Part shown: piece after piece, positions 15,624-24,360 of the stretch
Numbering within the stretch: position 1 is the stretch's first letter
Layout of the letters: every line of letters starts with the position of its first letter
From: CAMDBL01 sp964498125
GTDB taxonomy: Bacteria > Pseudomonadota > Alphaproteobacteria > Rhizobiales > Hyphomicrobiaceae
Length of the DNA stretch: 31,879 nt
NCBI GenBank assembly: GCA_964498125.1
Contig: CAZCGE010000067.1
Coordinates: 1 to 31,879, forward strand
Reading direction: 5' to 3'
Position numbers and translations under genes: made by a program
The notes under the pieces: generated by a model
What the model was told of the DNA's origin: nothing
Database searches by the model: none
What the model saw: only the letters and a program-made list of their open reading frames with translations

Positions 15624-15680
15624 CCTTTGTTTGTCGCATTTTCTACGCCAAACCGGTGCCCACTTTGGCGGTAAATGCTC
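15624..15680 (-). repeat. intergenic 57-bp repeat, copy B (inverted)
   Basis: This is the reverse complement of the repeat at 13521-13577, with 2 mismatches in 57. It lies between gspI and gspJ. The two copies point toward each other and enclose gspO, gspG and gspJ. Confidence 0.8.
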
Positions 15681-15700
15681 TAGTGGCAGATGTTGCATGC

Positions 15701-16108
15701 TCATTGCGGCGGTGCTCCGATCTTCAGGGTCCGCAACGTGACGGCGCGCCCACCCGCCAGGCCGCTGCCGCTCTGCCAGCGCACGGCGGCCGTGACCCAA
15801 TATCCGGCGAACTTTGGCGCGGTGGTGGAGCGCGGCCGTGCCTCTGCCGCCACCGGCACGATCGTAACCTGCCAGCGATAGCCGTCCGGCGTCACGCCTT
15901 CGGTTTGCCCCTCTCGCAGGTTCGTCGCGACCCCGGCGGCGGCAAGCTGGGCGCGGGCGTGCTCAACGGCCCCGATCTCGGAACGTGCCGCCCGCAGCCC
16001 CTTCCAGCCCGCTCCGAGCGCCTGCTGCAATGTGGCCAGCGCCCCGGCAAGAATGGCCAGCGCAATCAGCGTTTCGAGCAAGGTAAATCCATCGTCGCGC
16101 GAAGCCAT
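15701..16108 (-). CDS. gspI: type II secretion minor pseudopilin GspI
   Basis: This 135-residue minor pseudopilin has the cleavage site DDG|FTLLETLIALAILAGAL with Glu at +5 and a hydrophobic helix. The short globular domain contains RSEIGAVEHARAQLAAAG and ends in VRWQSGSGLAGGRAVTLRTLKI, both like the GspI family. Length is normal. It starts 1 bp after the gspH stop codon on the minus strand, so translation is probably coupled. Confidence 0.9.
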   Translation of the reverse strand: MASRDDGFTLLETLIALAILAGALATLQQALGAGWKGLRAARSEIGAVEHARAQLAAAGVATNLREGQTEGVTPDGYRWQVTIVPVAAEARPRSTTAPKFAGYWVTAAVRWQSGSGLAGGRAVTLRTLKIGAPPQ

Positions 16109-16109
16109 G

Positions 16110-16574
16110 TCATCGGCTCCAGGACATGCGCGTGGCGCCGGTCAGCCAATCGACCGCAATCATTGCCTTTTGTCCGCCGTCGGCGACCGTCACCACGCCG
16201 CCGCTCGATCCGCCATCGGGATAGAATCGAATGCGGGCCGTCGATGGCCCGAGCATCTCGGCGGGCGTGACGCTGACCGACAGCGCGTAGTGGGCGGCGA
16301 TCGAGCGGCGCGGCTCACCCTCGGCCCAATACTCACGCCGCGAGAGATCGACCAGCAGGATGCGCTCGGTGCTGGTGCGCATGGCGCGTGCCCGCTCGGA
16401 GGTGGCAAGCCCGGCGAATTCCCCAGCCACGCCGCGCAGGCCGAAACCGCCGCCGCCGGCGCCGCGCAACGCCGGGGCCACCAGCATACTCGCGAGGACC
16501 AGAATGGCCAGCACGACCAGCAGCTCCAAGAGTGTCACGCCGGCTTGCGGATCGTTGGCGTCTGCGCGTCTCAT
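16110..16574 (-). CDS. gspH: type II secretion minor pseudopilin GspH
   Basis: This 154-residue minor pseudopilin has the cleavage site PQAG|VTLLELLVVLAILVLAS, with Glu at +5, after a leader of about 12 residues. The body has the GspH-like stretches RTSTERILLVDLSRREYW and FYPDGGSSGGVVTV. ATG 16574 overlaps the gspF stop codon (ATGA), which fixes the start; the frame is open much further upstream but only as a shadow of gspF. It is followed after 1 bp by gspI. Confidence 0.9.
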   Translation of the reverse strand: MRRADANDPQAGVTLLELLVVLAILVLASMLVAPALRGAGGGGFGLRGVAGEFAGLATSERARAMRTSTERILLVDLSRREYWAEGEPRRSIAAHYALSVSVTPAEMLGPSTARIRFYPDGGSSGGVVTVADGGQKAMIAVDWLTGATRMSWSR

Positions 16575-17800
16575 CGGATGGCCAGCTCGTTGAGGCTGGT
16601 GATGGCCCCCATCACCGAAAGAATGAGGCTGCCGACCACGCCGCCGATCAGCAGCGTCAGCAGCGGGGCCAGCATGGCCAGCAGATTGCGCAGTTGGCGG
16701 TCGACCTGCTCCTCGGCCTGTCCAGCAATCCGATGCAGCATTGGCCCGAGTTCGCCCGTGCGTTCGCCGATGGCGACCAGGCGCACATGAAGGTCTGCGA
16801 ACAATCGCGTGCCGGCCAGCCCATGCGACAGTGTTCCGCCGCCTTTGATCTCTTGCTCGACGGCGGCGATGGCCGCGCGAAAGGGACGATTTTCCAGGGC
16901 GCCGGCGACGACCCTGACAGAGTCGAGAAGCGGCACCCCGTTGAGCAGCAAGGTGCCGAGCGTGCGCGCGAAACGGCCGGTCTGGGTCGCCGTAATGAGA
17001 CTGGAAAATCCCGGCAGCGCCAGCAGCAGCCGATCCCGCGCCGCCAGCCAGGACTCGGAGCGGCGCGCGGCCATTATGCCACCGACGGCCGCCACCAGCG
17101 CGGCGATGAGCAGCGGCCAGTATGCCGAGACGAAGTCGAGGATGCCGGCCAGCACCGCGATAATGCGCGGCGGCTCGACGCCGGCATCGCGAAACAGCGG
17201 CTGGATCGTCGGCACCAGCACGGTAACGACAACGGTCAGGGCCGCCATCGCGGCGGCCAGCAGGATAGCCGGATAAAGCAGCGCCATGCCGAGCTCGGAC
17301 CGCCGCTTGGCCGAAGCCTCCAGGAAGCCGGCGATCTCGGTCAGCACCGGACCGAGCTTGCCGCTGCGCTCGCCGGATTGGACGAGCTGGCAGACGTAGT
17401 CTGGAAATACGCCGCCGGCGGCGCGCATGGCCTCGGACAAGGCGGCGCCCTCCAGGACCGCGGCATGCAACGCCGCGATCGTGCGCTGCGCATGCCGGCT
17501 GGCCGAGGGCTGCCCCCGACACAACCGCAGCGCCTCCTCCAGGGGCACCTGTGCATTCAACAAGGTCGCCAGATCGCGGATCAGGCCCGCAAGCCGCTCG
17601 CCCTTCAGCGATCCGCTCGACCAGATCTCGATTTCCCACCAGCGTTGCCCGGCATTGGATTCGAGCGCAGGGCCGATTTCGACCGGGTACTTGCCCTCAG
17701 TCGCCAGCGCGGCCAGCGCTGCATCCGCGGACACGGCCTCGACCTCACCCTGTCGCAGGGTGCCCGAAGCATCATAGGCACGATAGCGAAACGTCGTCAT
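16571..17800 (-). CDS. gspF: type II secretion inner-membrane platform protein GspF
   Basis: This 409-residue polytopic protein is the inner-membrane platform that couples the GspE ATPase to pseudopilus assembly. Two related T2SSF domains are visible: one from about residue 70 to 190 (LATLLNAQVPLEEALRLC, then GALSEAMRAAGGVFPDY-like spacing) and one from about 270 to 395 (RFARTLGTLLLNGVPLLDSV). Each is followed by long hydrophobic helices (LLAAAMAALTVVVTVLVPTI; LLTLLIGGVVGSLILSVMG). The N-terminal segment MTTFRYRAYDASGTLRQG is classic for GspF. The start overlaps the gspE stop (ATGA) and the stop overlaps the gspH start. Confidence 0.95.
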   Translation of the reverse strand: MTTFRYRAYDASGTLRQGEVEAVSADAALAALATEGKYPVEIGPALESNAGQRWWEIEIWSSGSLKGERLAGLIRDLATLLNAQVPLEEALRLCRGQPSASRHAQRTIAALHAAVLEGAALSEAMRAAGGVFPDYVCQLVQSGERSGKLGPVLTEIAGFLEASAKRRSELGMALLYPAILLAAAMAALTVVVTVLVPTIQPLFRDAGVEPPRIIAVLAGILDFVSAYWPLLIAALVAAVGGIMAARRSESWLAARDRLLLALPGFSSLITATQTGRFARTLGTLLLNGVPLLDSVRVVAGALENRPFRAAIAAVEQEIKGGGTLSHGLAGTRLFADLHVRLVAIGERTGELGPMLHRIAGQAEEQVDRQLRNLLAMLAPLLTLLIGGVVGSLILSVMGAITSLNELAIR

Positions 17801-19590
17801 TGGCTGACCCGCGTGGCGCGTAGCACCTCCTCGATCGTGGTCTGACCGAGCAGTGCCTTGACGATGCCGTCCTGATACATGGTCGCCATCCCCTGAGCGA
17901 CGGCCGCGGCCTCGATGCTGCGCTCGTCGGCCTTGCTGAGAATGGCATCGGCAACCGCGCCATCGACCACCAGCAGCTCATTGACCGAAAAACGGCCGGC
18001 ATAGCCGGTGCCGCGGCAGGCTGGGCAGCCGACCTTGCGCCGCAGTCTATGGGTGCCAGCCGGCAATCCTGCCAGTGCCAAACCCTTGCCAGCATCCCGC
18101 GTCAGCCGCTCGACAACCACCGAACTCACTGCGTCGGCAGCCGCGCACGCCTCGCACAGCCGTCGCACCAGCCGCTGTGCCACGACGCCCGACAGGCTGG
18201 AGGCGAGCAGATAGTCCTCGACTCCCATGTTGATCAGCCGCGCCACCGTGGCCGACGCGCTGTTGGTGTGCACGGTGGACAGCACGAGATGGCCGGTCAG
18301 GGAGGCCTGGATCGCCATTTCGGCGGTTTCCAGATCGCGAATTTCGCCGACCATCAGGATATCGGGATCCTGCCGCAAGATGGAGCGCAAGGCCGTTGCA
18401 AAGCCGAGGCCGATCTTGGGCTCGACATGCACTTGGCTGATACCGGGCAGCTGGTACTCGATCGGATCCTCGACCGTGAAGATCTTGCGCTGGCGATCGT
18501 TCAGGCGGCCGAGCGCGGTGTAGAGCGTCGTCGTCTTGCCGCTGCCGGTCGGACCGGTGACGAGCACGATGCCGCTGGGCGCCTCGATCAGGCCGATCAG
18601 TCGGTCGAGCACCGGGCCGGCAAACCCCAGCGAGGCGAAGTCGAGCGGCGCGCTGCTGCGATCGAGAATACGCAGCACCAAGCTCTCGCCGTTGAGCGTC
18701 GGCATGCTGGACACGCGCAGATCGATATCGCGCCCGCGCACGGGCACCGTGACGCGCCCATCCTGCGGCAGGCGCCGCTCGGCGATATCGAGGCGGGCCA
18801 TGACCTTGACGCGGGAGGCAACGGCGGAACGGCTGGTTGGCGGCAGCCGTTCCACGGTGTGCAGCACGCCATCGACGCGATAGCGGATCTCGACGCAATC
18901 CTCGCGTGGCTCGATGTGGATATCGGATGCCCGCGCTTCGACGGCGCGTGCGATCAGATCCTGCACCAGACGGATGACGGGGGCGTCACTGGCCAGATCC
19001 TGCAGCCGGCGCACGTCGTCTTCCTGCGCGGCTTCATTGGCTGGCGCGGCCAACGCGTGCGCCGGTTTCTGCTCGGCCTGTTCCGAATACAGCCGTTCGA
19101 TGGCGAGCTCGATGTCGCGCGCGGCGGCGAGGGCGCGGTCGACCGGCTGATCGAGCAGGAACGCCAGCGCCGAAATCGAATCCTTGTTGAAAGGGTCGGC
19201 GACAGCGACGAGGACACGGCCATTCTGCTCGCGGATCGGCAAGATCCGGTTGGTCGTCGCGAAGGTGCGCGACAGCCGATCGCGAAACATTGCCGTCTTC
19301 GGCATGTCGCCCGGCCCGACCAGCGGGTAACCCAGGAACTCGGACAAAGCGGCCGCCATCTGCGACTCTTCGAGCAGGCCGAGCCGGGTCAAAACAATGT
19401 CGAAGCGTTCGCCAGTCTTGCTCTGCGCCTGCTGGGCACGGCGCAACGCGAATTCATCGATTTTCGCCTTCGCCAACAGAAATTGGGAGAAGGCTGAAGC
19501 AAATTCCTTACTTTCCGACTGTAGAACGTCTCCGGGGCCTTCGACTTGGCGTCCCATGCGCTGCATCCTGCCCGTGGGCTCTGCGATCAT
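17797..19590 (-). CDS. gspE: type II secretion ATPase GspE
   Basis: This 597-residue cytoplasmic secretion ATPase has an N-terminal T2SSE_N domain (about residues 55-150), a linker, then the RecA-like ATPase: Walker A GPTGSGKTT (about residue 343), Asp box (FTVEDPIEYQLPGI), Walker B (DPDILMVGEIRD) and His box (GHLVLSTVHTNSA). The C-terminal zinc-binding tetracysteine is intact as two CxxC pairs (LCEAC and GCPAC), a hallmark of GspE over some PilB forms. It is the first gene of the minus-strand gsp unit and is divergent from gspL. The ATG at 19590 has no strong ribosome binding site, and internal ATGs at codons 9 and 12 are alternatives. Confidence 0.95.
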   Translation of the reverse strand: MIAEPTGRMQRMGRQVEGPGDVLQSESKEFASAFSQFLLAKAKIDEFALRRAQQAQSKTGERFDIVLTRLGLLEESQMAAALSEFLGYPLVGPGDMPKTAMFRDRLSRTFATTNRILPIREQNGRVLVAVADPFNKDSISALAFLLDQPVDRALAAARDIELAIERLYSEQAEQKPAHALAAPANEAAQEDDVRRLQDLASDAPVIRLVQDLIARAVEARASDIHIEPREDCVEIRYRVDGVLHTVERLPPTSRSAVASRVKVMARLDIAERRLPQDGRVTVPVRGRDIDLRVSSMPTLNGESLVLRILDRSSAPLDFASLGFAGPVLDRLIGLIEAPSGIVLVTGPTGSGKTTTLYTALGRLNDRQRKIFTVEDPIEYQLPGISQVHVEPKIGLGFATALRSILRQDPDILMVGEIRDLETAEMAIQASLTGHLVLSTVHTNSASATVARLINMGVEDYLLASSLSGVVAQRLVRRLCEACAAADAVSSVVVERLTRDAGKGLALAGLPAGTHRLRRKVGCPACRGTGYAGRFSVNELLVVDGAVADAILSKADERSIEAAAVAQGMATMYQDGIVKALLGQTTIEEVLRATRVSQ

Positions 19591-19642
19591 TCCGGATCGT
19601 AGTACAGTATAACCCGGCCATGCGATCCGCTATAGGTTCCAA

Positions 19643-19651
19643 TGCTATAAT
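19643..19651 (+). promoter_or_regulatory. extended -10 promoter element ahead of gspL
   Basis: TGCTATAAT contains a consensus TATAAT with the TGN extension, while no good -35 is seen at the usual distance. It lies about 80 bp upstream of the chosen gspL start, inside the divergent gspE/gspL gap, and suggests that the upstream TTG at 19654 is not the gspL start. Confidence 0.5.
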
Positions 19652-19731
19652 GGTTGGTGAATGCATTGATTCCATCGCAGCTGCACACCAGATTCAGGGC
19701 ACCTCGAGGTATGCTGAAGGCGGAACTGCCG

Positions 19732-20820
19732 ATGTTCGAGCCGGTTGTAGGAACCGCGAAGGCAGCCACGCGCTGGTGGATTGACGAGCTGCGCGGGCTG
19801 GCGCCGGTATCGTTAACCGGCGCGCAGCGGACCGGCAACCGGCTGATCGTGGATCTCGACAGGACCGGCGCGCAGCTCCTTTCGGAAAAAGGCCGCGAGA
19901 TAAGTCCGCTGGCTCCCGCGGCTGGGCGGACGGGCATTGGCGACGCGTGCGCGCGGCTGGCTCGACGTCCCGCGGGCATTCCGGTCGGTATTCGCCTGTC
20001 CATGGCGGATTGCTATGTGCGGCATGCGATGCTGCCGGAGGCGGCCCGCTCGGACTTCAGTCGCATTTTGCATCTTCAACTCGAGCGCATCACGCCGTTC
20101 AAGCCACAGGATGTCTACGAGGCGCACTGTGAGGTGGGGGCCGGCACCGAGCCTGGAACGCTCGACGTGCTGCATCTTGTCGCCAAACGCAGTCTGGTCG
20201 AGCCGGTGCTGCGAAACTGTGCCGAGCACGGCGTGCAAGTTGCATTCATCGATTGCTGGGATGAGAGCCGTTCCGCGCCGCTGCCGATCGACTTTCTTGC
20301 TGCCGGCCAACCGGCGGCGCGGCGTTCAACCGCGGTCTGGCTTGGCGCAATTGCAGCGGTGCTGCTTGTGACGGCGGTGGTTGCCGACATCCTGAAACAG
20401 GACGCGGCGCTGGCCAGGCTCACCGCCGAGACCACGACGCTGCGCGAGAAAGTGCGCGGCGCCCAGCGTATCGTCGAGGCCAAAGGCGCCGCTGCCCAGG
20501 AGATCGAGCGGGTCATCGCGGCTCGCCTGGCGCGGCCCGCGGTGACCGAGATCGTTGACGAGCTGACGCGGATTCTGCCGGATTCAGCCGTGCTACAACA
20601 CTTGCGCATCGAGCGCGCGGCGATCGACCTGTCCGGCACGACGGCATCGGCGGTGGCACTGTTGCCGCTGCTGGAACAGTCGAAACTTTTCCACGACGCG
20701 CGCTTGACCGCGCCGGTCAGCGTCGACGCCAAGGATGGTCGCGAGCGATTCGGCATCCGGCTGCAGTTGCGTGGCCGATCCAAGGCGGCCGTGGGCCCCA
20801 AACCCGGGGAACGCGGATGA
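19732..20820 (+). CDS. gspL: type II secretion protein GspL (PilM/PilN-like)
   Basis: This roughly 362-residue protein has a cytoplasmic actin-like (PilM/GspL) part, one membrane helix (AVWLGAIAAVLLVTAVVADIL, about residues 204-225), a coiled coil (LARLTAETTTLREKVRGAQ) and a periplasmic ferredoxin-like PilN/GspL domain (DELTRILPDSAVLQHLRIE). GspL bridges the GspE ATPase to GspM in the inner membrane. The start at 19732 has GGCGGA 7 bp upstream. ATG 19711 is an alternative with its GAGG only 1 bp away, and TTG 19654 overlaps the likely promoter. It heads a plus-strand unit with gspM (4-bp ATGA overlap) and a GspC/N-like gene. Confidence 0.85.
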   Translation: MFEPVVGTAKAATRWWIDELRGLAPVSLTGAQRTGNRLIVDLDRTGAQLLSEKGREISPLAPAAGRTGIGDACARLARRPAGIPVGIRLSMADCYVRHAMLPEAARSDFSRILHLQLERITPFKPQDVYEAHCEVGAGTEPGTLDVLHLVAKRSLVEPVLRNCAEHGVQVAFIDCWDESRSAPLPIDFLAAGQPAARRSTAVWLGAIAAVLLVTAVVADILKQDAALARLTAETTTLREKVRGAQRIVEAKGAAAQEIERVIAARLARPAVTEIVDELTRILPDSAVLQHLRIERAAIDLSGTTASAVALLPLLEQSKLFHDARLTAPVSVDAKDGRERFGIRLQLRGRSKAAVGPKPGERG

Positions 20821-21389
20821 TGCCGATCACGTCCAAGCCCGTGCGTCGCCTTGCAGCCCTCGCCATTCTGGCGCTGTTGATCCTGGCCGCCTGGCAGATC
20901 ATCGTCGGACCGGTCGTGACGCGCCTTGCCGACGTTCACGAGCGGATCGAAACGGAGCGGACTCTGCTGGGCCGGCTGCTGGCCGCGGAAAAAGAATTGG
21001 CGGGGGCCGCGCGCCCGAGCCAGACGGTGGCCACCACTGCGCCCGCCGTCCATCTGCAAGGAGCCAGCGAGGCCATTGCGCTTGCCGGGCTGCAAGCCAA
21101 CGTCACCGCGGTTGCCGCGGGCCATGGCGTGCGGCCGCAAACCACCCGCATGCTGATGTCGATCGAACGCGAAGAGATGCGGTTCGCCGGCGTTCACATC
21201 GAGATCGCGGCGACGATCGATGTGGTGCAGCGTATCCTGCACACGATGGAAACGGCGAGACCGGTGCTGTTTGTCGAGCAGCTGACGCTCGAACCGGTAA
21301 CGGCGCTGGCGATGGCCAGCGGGGCTGAGCCTGGCCAGATGCGCGCCGTCATCCAGGTCTATGCCGCTTTGCCGCGCAAGAAGGAGTAG
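20817..21389 (+). CDS. gspM: type II secretion protein GspM
   Basis: This 190-residue bitopic inner-membrane protein has an N-terminal helix at about residues 10-32 (LAALAILALLILAAWQIIVGP), a short coiled segment (LADVHERIETERTLLGRLLAAEKEL) and a ferredoxin-like C-terminal domain with the family-like stretch FVEQLTLEPV. It is expected to pair with GspL. The start overlaps the gspL stop codon (ATGA), and the next gene starts 5 bp after its stop. Sequence identity in this family is low, so the call rests on topology, length and position. Confidence 0.82.
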   Translation: MMPITSKPVRRLAALAILALLILAAWQIIVGPVVTRLADVHERIETERTLLGRLLAAEKELAGAARPSQTVATTAPAVHLQGASEAIALAGLQANVTAVAAGHGVRPQTTRMLMSIEREEMRFAGVHIEIAATIDVVQRILHTMETARPVLFVEQLTLEPVTALAMASGAEPGQMRAVIQVYAALPRKKE

Positions 21390-21394
21390 AGGCT

Positions 21395-21943
21395 GTGGCC
21401 GACAGTCGCCGGACCAGATTGGTGCTCGCCACCATTGCGCTTGCCGCGCTGGTGTTCGTCAATTGGCATGCCTGGACCACCGACGTCGATATCACGCCGA
21501 TCGCCCGCGCGCCGATCGCCGAGCGCGAATCACCCAACCTGGCATCGCTCGGACTGACGGCGGCCTCGCTGCAACTGCAGCCGCTGCTGGCCTATCGGGA
21601 AACCACGGCGCGGCCCCTGTTCAACGCAACGCGCCGGCCGATACTGGCGGCGATCGGATCCAACACCGAGGCTAGGGACCAGCCGCCGCTCTCGCCCGAG
21701 GGCTTCCGGGTGCTCGGCGTGGTCAAGGAGGAAACCGGCCCGGCGCGCGCCCTGATCGTGACGCCCGAGGCCCCGCATGGGGGTTGGATCGAGGCGGGTC
21801 AGGAGGTCGGCGGATGGAATTTGACCGAAATCGGCGAGACGGCGGTGACCATCACGTCCGGCGGCGTTAGCCATAGGCTGACGCTTTATGCCACTCCAGC
21901 GCCGGCCGCGGGCCAGAAGCTCAACGCAGTGCGGCCTCGATAA
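21395..21943 (+). CDS. type II secretion GspC/GspN-like protein
   Basis: This 182-residue protein has an N-terminal membrane anchor (LVLATIALAALVFVNWHAW), a proline/alanine-rich linker and a small domain resembling the GspC homology region (ARPLFNATRRP, then FRVLGVVKEETGPARALI, GWIEAGQEVGGWNLTEIGETAVTI). It lacks a PDZ domain. In type II systems GspC binds the secretin through this region; in alphaproteobacterial clusters genes in this place are often labelled gspN. The start is GTG 21395 with AAGGAG 8 bp upstream. It is the last gene of the gspL-M unit, and its 3' end overlaps the 3' end of convergent tlpA by 23 bp. Confidence 0.72.
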   Translation: MADSRRTRLVLATIALAALVFVNWHAWTTDVDITPIARAPIAERESPNLASLGLTAASLQLQPLLAYRETTARPLFNATRRPILAAIGSNTEARDQPPLSPEGFRVLGVVKEETGPARALIVTPEAPHGGWIEAGQEVGGWNLTEIGETAVTITSGGVSHRLTLYATPAPAAGQKLNAVRPR

Positions 21944-22610
21944 GGCGCTTGGCCTCGGGCGAATCCCATTCCGCTGGCCCGACTAACCGGCCGATTTCCC
22001 GGCCATCCTTGACCAGCAGCGTGGTCGGCAAACCGATGGTTTTCAGCGCCGTCGACGCCCGCGCGGTCGGATCGACGTAGAGTTTGAGCTTCTCGATCTT
22101 GATCTGGTCGAGAAAGCGCTGCGAGGCGGCAATGCCGCCGCGATCGACGGACAAGGCGACCACTTCAAATTTCTCCGAGCCCAGCTCCGCCTGCAGCCGA
22201 TCGAGCCCCGGCATCTCCTTGCGACAGGGCGCGCACCACGTCGCCCACAGGTTGAGGAGGATGACGCGGCCGCGCCAATCCTTGACCGTCATGGCCTTGC
22301 CGCTGGCATCGACAAAAGCGATGTCGGGCAGATCCTCCGGTGCCTTGGCAAACACGAAAGCCGTCATGTGCCCAACCGAAAGGGGATTGGCGCCAGGACC
22401 CAGCGGCAGCGCCGCGGCCTTGGGCTCGTTGGCCAGCGCCTGGCTGATCGGGGCCAGCGCGGTTGACGCTGTGCCGCGATCGGCGTTGTCAGGCGCCCTC
22501 AGCGTGGCGTATACGCCAGCAAAGCCTGCCAACATGGACAAGACGGCGATTGCGAGCATGACAGGCAGCCCAGTCCGGCCTGTGGTTCGCTTGTGTTTCT
22601 CGATCGTCAT
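21921..22610 (-). CDS. tlpA: TlpA-family thiol:disulfide oxidoreductase
   Basis: This 229-residue membrane-anchored periplasmic thioredoxin has an N-terminal anchor (LPVMLAIAVLSMLAGFAGVYA) and a thioredoxin fold with the redox motif Cys126-Ala-Pro-Cys129 in NLWATWCAPCRKEMP, a cis-Pro region (TIGLPTTLLV) and the TlpA-like ending GPAEWDSPEA. In Bradyrhizobium, TlpA reduces copper-centre proteins during cytochrome oxidase assembly, and the gene likewise sits beside argH. ATG 22610 is preferred because AAAGGA lies about 9 bp upstream; ATG 22637, nine codons earlier, has no such site and would leave only 20 bp to argH. Confidence 0.92.
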   Translation of the reverse strand: MTIEKHKRTTGRTGLPVMLAIAVLSMLAGFAGVYATLRAPDNADRGTASTALAPISQALANEPKAAALPLGPGANPLSVGHMTAFVFAKAPEDLPDIAFVDASGKAMTVKDWRGRVILLNLWATWCAPCRKEMPGLDRLQAELGSEKFEVVALSVDRGGIAASQRFLDQIKIEKLKLYVDPTARASTALKTIGLPTTLLVKDGREIGRLVGPAEWDSPEAKRLIEAALR

Positions 22611-22657
22611 CGCCTTGGGTCCTTTGTCCGCCGGCATGTCCCAATGGGAGCGATAGC

Positions 22658-24085
22658 ATGTCCGACCACCCCAATGCCAAGCCGCGGGGCGCCAACACGA
22701 TGTGGGGCGGACGTTTTTCAGCGTCGCCGGCGGCCATCATGCAGGAGATAAATGCTTCCATAGACTTCGACAAGGCCTTGAGTCCGCAAGATATCCGCTG
22801 CTCGAAGGCGCATGCCGCCATGCTCGCCGAGCAAAGCATCATCTCCAAGGCCGATGCGCGCGAGATCGTCAAGGGGCTCGACCAGGTCAAAGCCGAGATC
22901 GACGCTCGAACTTTCACCTACAACCGCGCTTTGGAGGATGTTCACATGAACATCGAAAGCCGGTTGAAGGCGCTGATCGGCGAGCCGGCCGGGCGGCTGC
23001 ACACCGCGCGCTCGCGCAACGACCAGGTGGCGACCGATTTCCGGCTCTGGGTGCGCGACCAGATCGATGCGTTCGATGCCGGCCTTGCAGCCCTGCAATT
23101 GGCGCTGGCCCGCAAGGCGGAGGTGCATGCCGCCACCGTCATGCCAGGCTTTACCCACCTGCAGCCGGCACAGCCGGTGACGTTTGGCCACCATCTGCTG
23201 GCCTACGTCGAAATGCTGTCGCGCGACCGCGGCCGCTTCGCCGACGCGCGGGCCCGCCTCAATGAATGCCCGCTGGGCTCGGCGGCGCTGGCCGGGACGT
23301 CGTTTCCAATTGATCGCGCGCACACCGCGCAAGCGCTCGACTTCGATCGGCCGATGGCCAACTCGCTCGACGGCGTCTCGGATCGCGATTTTGCACTGGA
23401 AACACTGGCGGCGGCCACCATCTGCGCGGTGCACCTGTCGCGGTTTGCCGAGGAGATCGTGCTGTGGGTGAGCCTGCAGTTCGGCTTCGTGCGGCTCTCC
23501 GACAAGTTCACCACCGGCTCCTCGATCATGCCGCAAAAGCGCAATCCCGATGCCGCCGAGCTGACGCGCGCCAAGGTCGGCCGCATCGCCGGCGCCTTCC
23601 AGAGCCTGGTCATCGTCATGAAGGGGCTGCCGCTGGCCTATTCCAAGGACATGCAGGAGGACAAAGAGGTCACCTTCGACGCATTCCAAAGCCTGGGCCT
23701 GGCCGTTGCCGCCATGACCGGCATGGTCGAGGATATGCAACCCGTGCCCGAAACCATGCGGGCGGCGGCCGGTCGCGGCTACGCGACGGCGACCGATCTG
23801 GCCGACTGGCTGGTGCGTGAATTAAAGCTGCCGTTCCGCGACGCGCACCACGTCACTGGCCGCATTGTAGCGACCGCCGAAGCCAAGGGTCTGGAGCTGG
23901 AGGACGTGCCTTTGGCGGCCATGCGGGCCATCGAGCCGCGCATTTCCGGGGCGGTTTTTTCGGTGCTCGGGGTCGACAGCTCGGTCAAGAGCCGGACCAG
24001 CTATGGGGGAACCGCGCCACAGAACGTGCGCAAAATGGCGCGGGCATGGATAAAGCGGTTGGAAAAAGCCGCCGCGGCAGGCTAG
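22658..24085 (+). CDS. argH: argininosuccinate lyase
   Basis: This 475-residue cytosolic enzyme performs the last step of arginine synthesis: argininosuccinate to arginine and fumarate. The fumarase/aspartase superfamily signature GSSIMPQKRNPD (about residue 287-298) with the flexible catalytic Ser loop is intact, as are TARSRNDQVATDFRLW, the substrate-binding GFTHLQPAQPVTFGHH and the N-terminal WGGRF. Length is usual. The ATG has GGGAG 8 bp upstream. It is divergent from tlpA with about 47 bp between starts, so the promoters must overlap. lptM follows 86 bp downstream. Confidence 0.97.
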   Translation: MSDHPNAKPRGANTMWGGRFSASPAAIMQEINASIDFDKALSPQDIRCSKAHAAMLAEQSIISKADAREIVKGLDQVKAEIDARTFTYNRALEDVHMNIESRLKALIGEPAGRLHTARSRNDQVATDFRLWVRDQIDAFDAGLAALQLALARKAEVHAATVMPGFTHLQPAQPVTFGHHLLAYVEMLSRDRGRFADARARLNECPLGSAALAGTSFPIDRAHTAQALDFDRPMANSLDGVSDRDFALETLAAATICAVHLSRFAEEIVLWVSLQFGFVRLSDKFTTGSSIMPQKRNPDAAELTRAKVGRIAGAFQSLVIVMKGLPLAYSKDMQEDKEVTFDAFQSLGLAVAAMTGMVEDMQPVPETMRAAAGRGYATATDLADWLVRELKLPFRDAHHVTGRIVATAEAKGLELEDVPLAAMRAIEPRISGAVFSVLGVDSSVKSRTSYGGTAPQNVRKMARAWIKRLEKAAAAG

Positions 24086-24171
24086 AAGATATACTGAGCG
24101 TGACCTCGTGACGAAAAGCGGGCCGGAAAATCGCTCGCGAATGCAGTAAGTTGGCAGGCGTGGACGTGATA

Positions 24172-24357
24172 ATGCCTCAGGGCTTGAAAAACGGCTTGGT
24201 GCTGGTGCTGGCGGTAATCGCGCTGGCCGGCTGTGGCGTGCGCGGCTCGCTCGAGCTGCCGCCGGAAGCCAAGGCCCAGCAGGCCGAAGCCAGCAAGCCC
24301 GGTCCCGACGGCAAGCCTGAGCACAAGCCGTTCATCCTGGACCGGCTGCTGCGCTGA
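24172..24357 (+). CDS. lptM: small outer-membrane lipoprotein LptM
   Basis: This 61-residue lipoprotein has a signal peptide and lipobox LAG|C at Cys21, followed by GVRGSLELPP, the conserved short LptM (formerly YifL) motif. LptM promotes correct disulfide formation in LptD, the LPS translocon. It lies between argH and lysA, its usual place in proteobacteria. ATG 24172 gives the shortest normal signal peptide; a TTG at 24151 would extend it by 7 residues. Confidence 0.88.
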   Translation: MPQGLKNGLVLVLAVIALAGCGVRGSLELPPEAKAQQAEASKPGPDGKPEHKPFILDRLLR

Positions 24358-24360
24358 CGC

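Noticed and set aside
16110..17639. 509-codon minus-strand frame that includes gspH
   Set aside because: Only the last 154 codons are GspH; the upstream part is an out-of-frame reading of gspF.
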